A stretch of DNA of 30,791 nucleotides from Ga0077527 sp964486865 (GCA_964486865.1 CAZAOZ010000038.1:1-30791), one strand, 5' to 3'; counted from the first letter of the stretch, positions 8,450 through 15,481 are shown. The notes: generated by a model from the letters alone, not told the origin. Program-made: numbers and translations.

Positions 8450-8537
8450 TCTTGCCGGCCGCCATCCATCTTGTCACTGGCCAGGATTAGTTGGTCAAAT
8501 GGCATTCCCCCTCCCACTCCGTGTGGAATGAAGATAT

Positions 8538-8549
8538 TGGTTATAACCA
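8538..8549. promoter_or_regulatory. Perfect 12-base palindrome in divergent gap
   Basis: TGGTTATAACCA, a perfect inverted repeat, lies between the kinase start (8449) and the small peptide ORF (8572), 22 bases before the latter. Its position suits an operator overlapping a promoter, since it contains the -10-like TATAAC. No binding protein can be named. Confidence 0.4.
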
Positions 8550-8571
8550 CACTGTTAATAAGGAATATACA

Positions 8572-8694
8572 ATGCAGACCAGCTATTTGATAGATATCAA
8601 GGAAAACCCTCTCAATTTGCAGGCATTTTCTGCGAGCAGTATTGGAACCGCTGCAGGCAAACGTGGGCCGCAAGTCCGGAGTTATTCCGCCTGA
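8572..8694 (+). CDS. Possible 40-residue peptide, unknown function
   Basis: A short reading frame starting at ATG 8572 with a strong ribosome site (AAGGA, seven bases upstream) behind an AT-rich, promoter-like stretch with a palindrome. The peptide starts MQTSYLIDIKENP and ends RGPQVRSYSA; the C-terminal half is rich in Ser, Gly and basic residues (SSIGTAAGKRG). It has no obvious signal peptide or membrane segment. The frame could be extended upstream to 8491, but the ribosome site argues for 8572. It is divergent from the sensor kinase and tail-to-tail with the curli chaperone gene. Homologues are unknown to me, so coding status is moderate. Confidence 0.45.
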   Translation: MQTSYLIDIKENPLNLQAFSASSIGTAAGKRGPQVRSYSA

Positions 8695-8769
8695 GGGTTT
8701 TCGTGCGGATTATGGTGCAGAGAGATCGCTGCGATCCGATCCGGACGCAGCGCTGCGCATGGCGGCAGT

Positions 8770-9150
8770 TCAGTGCGTGCCGGCCGGTTTTTCAGGATAA
8801 CTGTAGGAACGTTCGGCGACGAGGTCCGCGCCGTCGAATACCCTGACCGATACCGTGCAGCGGTCCTGGGGGCCGATGCTCAGCGAGAGTTTCGACAGGG
8901 CCGCGGTTTTGCGATCGTCAACGCGCACCTCGCCGCCCTGAGTGGTCGAGGTGGTGCCGGCTGCACCGGTTTTGGCGGCAATCACTTCGTAACGCAATAC
9001 CGCGCCAGCGGGCGCCTGGATCTGCGGCGCCATCGTCAACCTGTGATCCTCGACGCGGGCATCAAGCGTCAGGCGGTAACCGGGTTTATCCATGGCCAGT
9101 GCAGTATTACCCAATGCGATCAATAGCGTCAGCGTGTAAACAGTACGCAT
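8770..9150 (-). CDS. csgH: CsgH-type curli assembly chaperone
   Basis: A 126-residue secreted protein with an N-terminal signal peptide (MRTVYTLTLLIALGNTALA, cleavage near 19-20) and a mature Ig-like beta-sandwich. Visible features are YRLTLDARVEDHRLTMAPQI, RYEVIAAKTGAAGTTSTTQG and CTVSVRVFDGADLVAERSY. This matches the CsgH group, periplasmic proteins that like CsgC stop curlin polymerising before export. It has a single cysteine (98), so the CxC motif of E. coli CsgC is absent. It follows csgA on the same strand. The ATG at 9150 lies four bases after the U-tract of the csgA terminator and has no ribosome site. Expression therefore probably needs terminator read-through. Longer upstream starts would encode across the hairpin and destroy the signal peptide. 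Confidence 0.75.
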   Translation of the reverse strand: MRTVYTLTLLIALGNTALAMDKPGYRLTLDARVEDHRLTMAPQIQAPAGAVLRYEVIAAKTGAAGTTSTTQGGEVRVDDRKTAALSKLSLSIGPQDRCTVSVRVFDGADLVAERSYSYPEKPAGTH

Positions 9151-9154
9151 GATG

Positions 9155-9186
9155 AAAAAACGCCGGGGGTGTTGCCGCCCCCGGCG
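9155..9186 (-). terminator. Intrinsic terminator between csgA and csgH
   Basis: The reverse strand has a perfect 9-base GC stem (CGCCGGGGG / CCCCCGGCG, loop 9170-9177) followed by six T residues. It lies 19 bases after the csgA stop and ends four bases before the csgH start, so it acts as a partial terminator or attenuator inside the operon. Confidence 0.9.
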
Positions 9187-9205
9187 TGTCATGACAATTA
9201 CGCGA

Positions 9206-10396
9206 TCAGTTCTGGGTGATGGATGCAGTATTGCCCGCACCGCCGCTCTGGGAAATGGCTGCGGAATTGGCAAAACCGCTCTGCAGAATCGTGGCGGTAT
9301 TGTGAAGCGCGCTGGTTCCGGCGCCGGACTGGTTGATGGTGGCGATATGCGCGGAACCCGATTGCTGGATGTTCGCGTCGTTCCAGAGGCCACTTTGATT
9401 TACGGTAGCCTGATTGGCGGCGCCGGCCTGGTTCACCGTTGCATGCAATTGGTAGCCGCCCTGAGTGACATTCGCCGTATGCGCGACCCCGTCCTGGGTC
9501 ACGGTGGCCGAGCTGCCGTCGGCATTGTTATGGGTAACGCTGGCCGTATTGGCCTCTCCCGACTGCGTGATGCTGGCCGTGGAAAAGTCGCTCGTCGGGT
9601 TCTGCGTGATGCTGGCTACATGATCGCTGCCCGACTGCAGGATCGAGACGATTCCGAACCAGGCGTCACGCTGGAAGATGGTCGCAGTATGGTGGGAGCC
9701 GGACTGATTGATTGAGGCATTGTCGCCTCTGGTGATTTGCTGAGTGATGGTCGCAGAGTGATCCGGGCCGGTCTGGTCGATGACAGCGGTATTCGCCGTG
9801 GGAGTAACTCCCGACACAGGCAGCCCGTCCTGGGTAATGCTTGCCACGCTCCGCAGGGATATGCCGGACTGGTTGATCAGGCCCACCGCGTTTGTTGAAC
9901 CATTGACCTGGTTGATGGTGGCAGTCACGGCGTCGGTCGGGTTCGAGCCACCGTTATTGGTTCCGGTCTGATTGATGTTGCCCGTATTGTTGGTTCCGTC
10001 CTGATTGATCGTGGCCTGCGCATTGTTGGCCCAACCGCCAAACCCGGCTGACTGGCTGATGCCGCCGGTGTTCATGTTGCCCGTCTGGCTGATGGTCGCG
10101 CTGGCGGAAATAAGATCGTTTTGATAGGTAGTCGCCGTATTCAGGTCGCCAGTCTGGGTCACATTGGCGGAAGGCCCGGCAACGAAATCCTGCGTGACGT
10201 TCGCATTGTTGGTGTTGCCGGTTTGCGAGACGTTTGCCGTCGTCAAAAGGCCATAATAATTGGCCGCCGTCTGGGTCACGGTTCCGGTATTGCCATCTCC
10301 GGATTGGGTGACGGTGGCATCTGCGCTCCATGCATTTCCGCTGATTCCGTAAGCCAGCGCTATGGCGATCGCAATGCGATTAAGTTTTTTCATCAT
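9206..10396 (-). CDS. csgA: Major curlin subunit CsgA, enlarged
   Basis: The 396-residue amyloid subunit of curli fibres, exported through CsgG and polymerised on the cell surface. The signal peptide ends at NAWSA (residue 25). The rest is a chain of strand units of the form A-x-I/V-x-Q followed by S/T-G-x3-N/H turns, such as ATVTQSGDGN, ASINQSGSHH and ATINQSGAGT. I count about 30 such strands, that is about 15 strand-turn-strand repeats, whereas E. coli CsgA has 5 in 151 residues. Residues 100-200 are less regular, with loops such as AGFGGWANNAQ. The start ATG-ATG has AGGAG five bases upstream. csgB lies 60 bases upstream, csgH downstream behind the terminator. The curlin family is certain; the role as major subunit follows from position and size. 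Confidence 0.93.
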   Translation of the reverse strand: MMKKLNRIAIAIALAYGISGNAWSADATVTQSGDGNTGTVTQTAANYYGLLTTANVSQTGNTNNANVTQDFVAGPSANVTQTGDLNTATTYQNDLISASATISQTGNMNTGGISQSAGFGGWANNAQATINQDGTNNTGNINQTGTNNGGSNPTDAVTATINQVNGSTNAVGLINQSGISLRSVASITQDGLPVSGVTPTANTAVIDQTGPDHSATITQQITRGDNASINQSGSHHTATIFQRDAWFGIVSILQSGSDHVASITQNPTSDFSTASITQSGEANTASVTHNNADGSSATVTQDGVAHTANVTQGGYQLHATVNQAGAANQATVNQSGLWNDANIQQSGSAHIATINQSGAGTSALHNTATILQSGFANSAAISQSGGAGNTASITQN

Positions 10397-10456
10397 ATTA
10401 CTCCTTGCGTAGGTTGATGAAACTGCTGCTGTATAAGCGACTTGTTGCTCTTGTTG

Positions 10457-10957
10457 TTAATGCTGCACCACCCGTGACACATGGTTGTTGCCGGTCTGGG
10501 TGATAGCGACGTTCTGGCCGATCCCGAGCTGCAGGATCTGCGCCAGATTGTTAAGTCCGGTCTGTGTAACCTGTGCATTGTTGTAGAGGCCGCCCTGCGC
10601 GATATCGGCGCGGTTGGCCGTGCCGGTCTGGGTGAGCAGGATGTTGTTATGCAGACCGACCTGGATCAGGTTTGCGATGTTGCCGTCGCCAGTCTGGGAT
10701 GCGTCCAGTTTGTTGTGTCCGCCCAACTGATAGGCGACGAGACGGTTGTTGTTGCCGTCCTGCATGACGGTAGCCGTGTTGTGGCCGAACAGGGAGTTCA
10801 GGGGCGGCAGGTGGCCACCGAGTTCCGGGTATTGATTGTCGAGTTCGAGGTCGGGCGCGAGATCGGCGGCGCGAACTGCTCCCGTGACGCTCACCAGCAT
10901 CAGGCAGATCGCGGTGGCGATGCTCCATCGACGCAGGAGCCAAGGGGTAAACAGCAC
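10457..10957 (-). CDS. csgB: Minor curlin / nucleator CsgB
   Basis: With the GTG start at 10957 (GAGGG six bases upstream) this is 166 residues, with a signal peptide ending at GAVRA (30). A 32-codon upstream extension to a GTG at 11053, or an ATG at 10993, is possible but has no ribosome site. The mature protein starts with a non-repeat stretch (ADLAPDLELDNQYPELGGHL) and then carries about ten strand units, or five curlin repeats, for example ATVMQDGNNN, ILLTQTGTAN and VAITQTGNNH. CsgB nucleates CsgA at the cell surface. The last repeat ends in SRVVQH, a short C-terminus as expected for the anchoring repeat. It is the first gene of the leftward curli operon. Confidence 0.85.
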   Translation of the reverse strand: MLFTPWLLRRWSIATAICLMLVSVTGAVRAADLAPDLELDNQYPELGGHLPPLNSLFGHNTATVMQDGNNNRLVAYQLGGHNKLDASQTGDGNIANLIQVGLHNNILLTQTGTANRADIAQGGLYNNAQVTQTGLNNLAQILQLGIGQNVAITQTGNNHVSRVVQH

Positions 10958-11539
10958 GGAGAGCCCTCGGTTGTTAATACTTATTAAAAGCATGTTGCGA
11001 GTAGCGGTGTCCTGACTCAATCGGTAGGGAAGGTGAATTTTCGTCAGGCGCACATGATGTGATTAGCCGATTCCGGGCGGACGACATCAGAAGAAAGTAT
11101 GAGATCAGTTTTGAAGATTTGACTCTGGAGAGGGCTGGAATGGGTGGTTGGCGCCGGGTGCCGCCATGTTTGTTGATCTGCATCAATCGGGAGTAAAGTA
11201 TTACGCTCTAGGGTAATAAGCCGTTTTCCCTGTGGCGCGCATTAATTCAGCAAACCGGTCTGTGTGGATTGCCTTGGGAGGCTAAATGGCTGTTGTTTGC
11301 ATGTGTTTCAGGGGTGCATGGCCGTAAAGCTAAAACACACATGATTGCCGCCAGCGCCTGTGCAGACGGAAACTGTCGGTGACACATGATCGTTGCTGTT
11401 GAGCCGTGTCGTAGTTGACTGGGAGCTTCGTATGCGACCGCGGTCCTTTGACTTGAAAAGGAATATCTGAAACCAGGACGTTCTACGCGGCCTGCCGTCG
11501 CCGCAGGGCGATGGCCTCGATGCCGCCACGGAGGATGGC
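10958..11539. other. Divergent csgB-csgD regulatory region
   Basis: A gene-free stretch of about 580 bases between the two curli operons, AT-richer than the flanking genes. It contains the FNR-type box and -10 described separately. The distance from that predicted start site to csgD leaves a leader of about 320 bases, longer than the 5' leader of E. coli csgD, which is a target of several small RNAs. Reverse-strand reading frames here have no ribosome site or recognisable product. I could not identify a clear csgB promoter. Confidence 0.6.
11173..11214 (+). promoter_or_regulatory. FNR/Anr-type box with class II promoter spacing towards csgD
   Basis: TTGATCTGCATCAA at 11173-11186 is a perfect TTGAT-N4-ATCAA, the consensus for FNR, Anr and related CRP-family oxygen or NO regulators. 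If its centre (11179.5) is at -41.5, the start site falls at 11221 and the -10 at 11209-11214, where the sequence is TAGGGT (TAnnnT). The reverse strand has no -10 at the matching position. This predicts activation of csgDEFG when oxygen is low; binding itself is inferred. Confidence 0.6.
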
Positions 11540-12226
11540 ATGACGCAGCCAGCAATATTGCGCGAACCGGTGACGCGATCACGCGCGGTATTCATCATCG
11601 GTCGGCCCAGCCTGCAGAACAGGCTGCTTGCCCGGTTGATTGATGAGCGTCTGGACGTGTTCTGTCAGGTGTGTGCAATTGAAGGCATCGCTGATCTGCC
11701 GGTGACTGCCAATGGGCTGGCGTTGCTTGACCTTGAAGGTTGCACGGATGACGACACGGTCAATGCCCTGAAAATACTGTCGTCCAGCACATGCTGCCGC
11801 AGCATCGCGGGCATCAATGTTGACGAGAGCGCGCAGTTCGAACGCTACGTGGCCTGGCCGGAACTCAAAGGCATATTTTTCCGGGAAACGTCTGAAGATA
11901 ATCTGCTGAAAGGCATACAGGCCATCTTCGATGATGAGTGCTGGCTGCCGCGGCGGATGCTCACCGCTTATCTCGAGCGGACGAGAAATCATCGCCATGC
12001 GCCATCAAGCGCAGGCGTCGTGCTGACACCCAAGGAAATCGCCACGTTGAAACTGCTCGCCGGCGGCAACAGCAACGGCCATATTGCGCTGCAGCTGCAC
12101 GTCAGTCCGCACACCGTCAAGACGCATATCTACAACGTGTTTCGCAAGATCAATGTCAGCAACCGGGTGCAGGCCGTGCACTGGGCGTTGCGGCATATCG
12201 ACGGTGTCGAGGTCAATTCGAGATGA
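11540..12226 (+). CDS. csgD: LuxR/FixJ-type curli regulator CsgD
   Basis: A 228-residue transcription factor. The N-terminal half resembles a receiver domain, with LLDLEG (62-67) at the usual strand-3 position but a degenerate acidic pocket, as in E. coli CsgD. The C-terminal HTH at about 160-220 is a clear LuxR type: LTPKEIATLKLLAGGNSNGH and LQLHVSPHTVKTHIYNVFRK, then VSNRVQAVHWA. CsgD activates the curlin operon, here the divergent csgBA. GGAGG lies six bases before the ATG. The stop overlaps the csgE start (ATGA), indicating translational coupling in csgDEFG order, the same as in enterobacteria. Confidence 0.9.
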   Translation: MTQPAILREPVTRSRAVFIIGRPSLQNRLLARLIDERLDVFCQVCAIEGIADLPVTANGLALLDLEGCTDDDTVNALKILSSSTCCRSIAGINVDESAQFERYVAWPELKGIFFRETSEDNLLKGIQAIFDDECWLPRRMLTAYLERTRNHRHAPSSAGVVLTPKEIATLKLLAGGNSNGHIALQLHVSPHTVKTHIYNVFRKINVSNRVQAVHWALRHIDGVEVNSR

Positions 12227-12681
12227 GCGCGATTTCCGCAGGCCTGGCAGGAGTTGCGCTGGCGGCATGTTGCGCGGCCCATATTGCCGCTGCTGCCAAC
12301 GCAGACATGATTGATCGTGACGTGCTGACGGAAACCGGGCGTCTCCCGCTGGAATTGAGCTCAGGTTTTATCGTCGATCGCACAATCACTCATTTCGGCG
12401 CTGAGTTTTTCCGGCATTTTTCCCATGCCTGGCGCGAGCAGGGCGGTACCGAAGGTGTGGACCTGACGCTGGTCGAGCGGCCATCGGCACGCTGGGGCAG
12501 CATTGTCTATGTCGAGCAAAATAACCGGCCGGAGGCGCGGGTCATTCTCTACGCCGGCCGCAGCGCAACCATCAAACCGCTGGCCGAGCAGACAGCGCGT
12601 TATATGGCGAACCGGATTGCTGACCAGTCGCTTGCCGGTCTGCTGTTGCGCGACCTCGATCTCGGCAAGCCGGAATTCTGA
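12223..12681 (+). CDS. csgE: Curli export specificity factor CsgE
   Basis: A 152-residue periplasmic protein, starting at the ATG that overlaps the csgD stop. The signal peptide is Ala-rich (MSAISAGLAGVALAACCAAH, cleavage near 26). The mature part has the CsgE pattern: GFIVDRTITHFGAEFFRHFSH (48-68) followed by LTLVERPSARWGSIVYVEQN (81-100), and a C-terminal YMANRIADQSLAGLLLRDLDL helix. CsgE forms a cap on the CsgG channel and delivers CsgA. E. coli CsgE is 129 residues; the excess is mainly a longer N-terminus. csgF begins 17 bases after the stop. Confidence 0.9.
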   Translation: MSAISAGLAGVALAACCAAHIAAAANADMIDRDVLTETGRLPLELSSGFIVDRTITHFGAEFFRHFSHAWREQGGTEGVDLTLVERPSARWGSIVYVEQNNRPEARVILYAGRSATIKPLAEQTARYMANRIADQSLAGLLLRDLDLGKPEF

Positions 12682-12698
12682 CCAGATGGGAGGATGAT

Positions 12699-13133
12699 AT
12701 GAACCGCACCCGAATCGGGTTAATCCTGATCCTGCCGGCGTTCGCCGGCCTGGCGCACGCGACAGAAATTGTGTACGTGCCGAACAATCCATCCTTCGGC
12801 GGCAGCCCTTTGAACGGCCCGGTATTGCTGAACAGTGCGAATGCCCAGAACAAGCATACTGACCCGGCTGTCAATCGGGCATTGTCGGCGCTGGGCTCGC
12901 GAACTGCTTTGGACCAATTCAACCAGCGCTTGCAGTCAATGATTCTTGACCGCATTGCGACCTCCATTACCGGAAGTCTGTTTGATGCCGACGGCAATCT
13001 TCAGCAAGGCATCGTTGATACCAGTAGTTTTTCGATCACCATCGTCGATCAGGGCGGCGGTGTGCTGCTGATTACGACAACGGACAAAACCACCGGTGCC
13101 TCGACGTCTTTCCAGATATCGACAGCGCCGTAA
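12699..13133 (+). CDS. csgF: Curli assembly protein CsgF
   Basis: A 144-residue secreted protein with a signal peptide ending at GLAHA (21). The mature N-terminus TEIVYVPNNPSFGGSPLNG matches the conserved CsgF segment that inserts into the CsgG beta-barrel and anchors CsgB outside. LLNSANAQN follows, as in E. coli CsgF. The C-terminal domain is beta-rich (FSITIVDQGGGVLLITTTD). GGGAGG lies five bases before the ATG. Its stop is 13 bases before csgG. Length is close to the usual 138 residues. Confidence 0.93.
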   Translation: MNRTRIGLILILPAFAGLAHATEIVYVPNNPSFGGSPLNGPVLLNSANAQNKHTDPAVNRALSALGSRTALDQFNQRLQSMILDRIATSITGSLFDADGNLQQGIVDTSSFSITIVDQGGGVLLITTTDKTTGASTSFQISTAP

Positions 13134-13146
13134 GCGGAGCATGATC

Positions 13147-14082
13147 ATGCGCTGCCAAAATTACCTTGGCATTCTCCGATCATGCCGTACGGGATGTGCG
13201 CTGGTGTTTGCCGGTCTGCTGGCCGGTTGCACGCTGATCGATGCCGATCGTGCCGCACCGATTGGCCCGCGTCCGGGCGCGTTGCTGACGCCGGCGTCCG
13301 ATGTATATCGCGACTTGGTCAATTTGCCGCCGCCCAAGGGGAAAATTGTGGCATCGGTTTACGGCTTCCGGGATCAGACCGGCCAATACAAGCCGGCGCC
13401 GGACAGTTCGTTTTCGACCGCGGTAACACAGGGCGCAGGCGCGCTCCTGGTCAAGGCAATGGCCGATTCCCAGTGGTTCATCCCGGTTGAGCGCGAAGGA
13501 CTGCAGAACTTGCTGACTGAACGCCGCATTGTGCGGGCACTCGACTCGCAGAAACAGGACGCCAGCAACGGAAACCTTGCAGGACTGCTGCCGGCCAGCA
13601 TCCTGCTCGAAGGCGGTGTAATCGCCTACGAATCGAACGTGCGTACCGGCGGCGCGGGCGCCAAATACATGGGTATCGGCGCTTCCGAGCAGTACCGCAC
13701 GGATCAGGTGACTGTCAATTTGCGTGCGGTCGATATTCGTACCGGCCGCATCCTGATCAGCACGTCCACGACCAAGAGCGTTTATTCCTACAAGCTCAGC
13801 GCCGACGTTTTTCGCTTCGTTTCCTTCAGGAACCTGCTGGAAGTGGAAGTCGGCTATACCCGCAACGAACCCGCACAATTGTGTGTGCAGGCGGCAATCG
13901 AAGCCGCGCTGGTGCATCTGATCGTGCAGGGCATCGCCGATAACCACTGGGTGTTGCGTAATCCGGCGGATATGCAGTCAAAAGTGATCCAAACCTATTT
14001 ATCTGCACAAAAGGCCTATTTGTCGCAGTCTGAAGTTGAGCGCCTGCTCGACAAGGGCGAATTACGGACTCCGCCGGACTGA
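13147..14082 (+). CDS. csgG: Curli outer-membrane secretion channel CsgG
   Basis: The nonameric outer-membrane lipoprotein pore that exports curlins. I choose the ATG at 13147 (GGAG seven bases upstream) over 13141. This gives 311 residues with a lipobox LLAGC and lipidated Cys28. Conserved blocks are KIVASVYGFRDQTGQYKP (66-83), FSTAVTQGAGALLVKAM (89-105), WFIPVEREGLQNLLTERR (110-127), EGGVIAYESNVRTGGAGAKY (155-174) and VFRFVSFRNLLEVEVGYT (221-238). In the constriction loop E. coli has Tyr51, Asn55 and Phe56; here the aligned residues are Ala84, Ser88 and Phe89. It is longer than E. coli CsgG (277), with the excess at both ends. It is the last gene of csgDEFG. Confidence 0.95.
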   Translation: MRCQNYLGILRSCRTGCALVFAGLLAGCTLIDADRAAPIGPRPGALLTPASDVYRDLVNLPPPKGKIVASVYGFRDQTGQYKPAPDSSFSTAVTQGAGALLVKAMADSQWFIPVEREGLQNLLTERRIVRALDSQKQDASNGNLAGLLPASILLEGGVIAYESNVRTGGAGAKYMGIGASEQYRTDQVTVNLRAVDIRTGRILISTSTTKSVYSYKLSADVFRFVSFRNLLEVEVGYTRNEPAQLCVQAAIEAALVHLIVQGIADNHWVLRNPADMQSKVIQTYLSAQKAYLSQSEVERLLDKGELRTPPD

Positions 14083-14233
14083 TTGAGGCTGACCGATCCC
14101 TGTCATTGACCCGTCATCTGCGCGGGGCATGCTGGATCATGGAGATGCCGGCAAAAAATGCCGTTAATCCACACTTGCAGCAAGTGGACAATGGTTTACC
14201 GTGCAAGCGTGACCCTGCTGACAGGAGCGCAAC

Positions 14234-14395
14234 ATGGATATGGATCGCACCGATTGGGATCTGGATTACGAGGATGACGCCAATTGCGCGGAACTCGATG
14301 ACGAGGCTGATGTGCTGGCTGAATATGAAGCCGAGCGCCATCTGGACACCCGCAGCGTCAATGTTCTGGGGCTGGATCCGGCGGCACTGGACTAG
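14234..14395 (+). CDS. Small acidic protein, unknown function
   Basis: A 53-residue protein, MDMDRTDWDLDYEDD at the start and SVNVLGLDPAALD at the end, with a strong ribosome site AGGAG seven bases before the ATG. About a third of residues are Asp or Glu, concentrated in residues 1-36 (DDANCAELDDEADVLAEYEAE). There is no signal peptide or membrane segment. It lies about 150 bases after csgG and 78 bases before the DUF6352-type gene. I know of no function; highly acidic small proteins may bind metals or mimic DNA, but nothing here decides this. Confidence 0.6.
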   Translation: MDMDRTDWDLDYEDDANCAELDDEADVLAEYEAERHLDTRSVNVLGLDPAALD

Positions 14396-14446
14396 GGGCT
14401 GTAACAAGCTCCGCGGCCCGGCCAGACGCCGCAACTGCCGTGGCAT

Positions 14447-14472
14447 AATGAACGCCGGAGCGGGCGTTCATT
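14447..14472 (+). promoter_or_regulatory. 10-base inverted repeat over the ribosome-site region of the DUF6352-type gene
   Basis: AATGAACGCC / GGCGTTCATT form a perfect 10-base stem with loop GGAGCG, ending one base before the ATG at 14474. The only ribosome-site-like GGAG is in the loop. A -10-like CATAAT preceded by TGG (14441-14449) would place the start site inside the palindrome, so it may be an operator or an mRNA hairpin limiting translation. Confidence 0.45.
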
Positions 14473-14473
14473 C

Positions 14474-15481
14474 ATGGATTTCTGGCAACACTGCGGCTAT
14501 CACCTGCTCGATCGGGCACCCGACGGGCATCTCGTCGTTACCGACGATTACCTGAGGCTTTACTACGCGCGGCCCGAACTGGCGCCGGTGGCGGAGTCCT
14601 GCGCGGCCGAGCGCGGCCTGTATCAATCGCTGCTGGATGTGCCGCGCCGTGCGGTGAGGGAGTCGGAAATTGCGGCCCTGGCCGACCCGGATGCGCAGGA
14701 AAATTACCGGGTCATGCTGCGTTTCCGCGACCAGTTGCTGGAGGCGCCCACGCTGGAGGCTTTTTATGCCGGCCTGTTCCGGCGCGATGTGGCGGTGCCG
14801 CCGCCATTCATTCATCACACCGTCGAAGTGATCCTGCGCGGCATGCTGGAGGGCACGGACAACGGCATGCTGGTGCGGGCGGCGGAAGTGTTTTTCCGGC
14901 AGCAGCGCGTCAGCATCAAGGACGGCGCCGTGATGCTGGCGGACGCGGAGACCGTGAATTTGCATGCGGAGAGCGGAGGGCTCGGCAACCTCGGGCGCAT
15001 GCTGAAGGAAGTGAACGCGCCGTTGCGGTCGATGGATCTCGATGTGCTCGACGAAGCCAATCACGCCGAATATTTCCGCCGCGACGAGCGGCGCGACACC
15101 GTGCTGCAGATCAATCCGGGGCTGCCGGGCTCGCTGGCGTTGTGCGAGTTGCTGGCGCGCTGGGTGGCGCATTTTCACGGCACGGCGGTGACGGTGGCAC
15201 CGATCCGCGAGATTCCGGACGAGGAATGGGTGTGGCATACGGGGCTGGATGTCGAAGCCAGCGCCATGCTCAACGACATTTATGCCGGCGCGGAGGTTGA
15301 TGAAGACCGCATGCGCCGCGTCGTCGGCCTGTTCCGCATGGCGTTCGCCGACGCTTCCGCACTGCAGCCTGAACTCGAAGGTGCGCCGGTCTTTCTCGGC
15401 ATGGCTATGACGCCGGAAGGCAATCTGCGCGTGAAACCGCAGAATCTGCTGATGAATCTGCCGCTGGCGAGGCGCATCTGA
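14474..15481 (+). CDS. DUF6352-type conserved protein, unknown function
   Basis: A 335-residue soluble protein without signal peptide or membrane helices. It opens MDFWQHCGYHLLDRAPDGHL and contains VTDDYLRLYYARPELAPV, ESCAAERGLYQSLL and PIREIPDEEWVWHTGLDVEA. I recognise it as the proteobacterial family listed as DUF6352, from memory only. No catalytic motif is evident. Its stop overlaps the next start by one base (TGATG), so it is translationally coupled to the SirB1-like gene, which suggests a shared pathway. This pairing is the best clue to its role. Confidence 0.75.
   Translation: MDFWQHCGYHLLDRAPDGHLVVTDDYLRLYYARPELAPVAESCAAERGLYQSLLDVPRRAVRESEIAALADPDAQENYRVMLRFRDQLLEAPTLEAFYAGLFRRDVAVPPPFIHHTVEVILRGMLEGTDNGMLVRAAEVFFRQQRVSIKDGAVMLADAETVNLHAESGGLGNLGRMLKEVNAPLRSMDLDVLDEANHAEYFRRDERRDTVLQINPGLPGSLALCELLARWVAHFHGTAVTVAPIREIPDEEWVWHTGLDVEASAMLNDIYAGAEVDEDRMRRVVGLFRMAFADASALQPELEGAPVFLGMAMTPEGNLRVKPQNLLMNLPLARRI

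Noticed and set aside
8446..8673. Reverse 75-codon frame whose stop overlaps the kinase start (ATGA)
   Set aside because: No ribosome site, no family, and it lies over the palindrome and the better-supported forward peptide; the overlap seems accidental.
9206..10957. Regularly spaced repeats as a CRISPR array
   Set aside because: They are in-frame, imperfect and encode curlin strand-turn units; spacing follows the protein repeat, not spacers.
10958..11053. Upstream extension of csgB to the GTG at 11053 or ATG at 10993
   Set aside because: No ribosome site precedes either; the GTG at 10957 has GAGGG and gives a standard signal peptide directly at the N-terminus.
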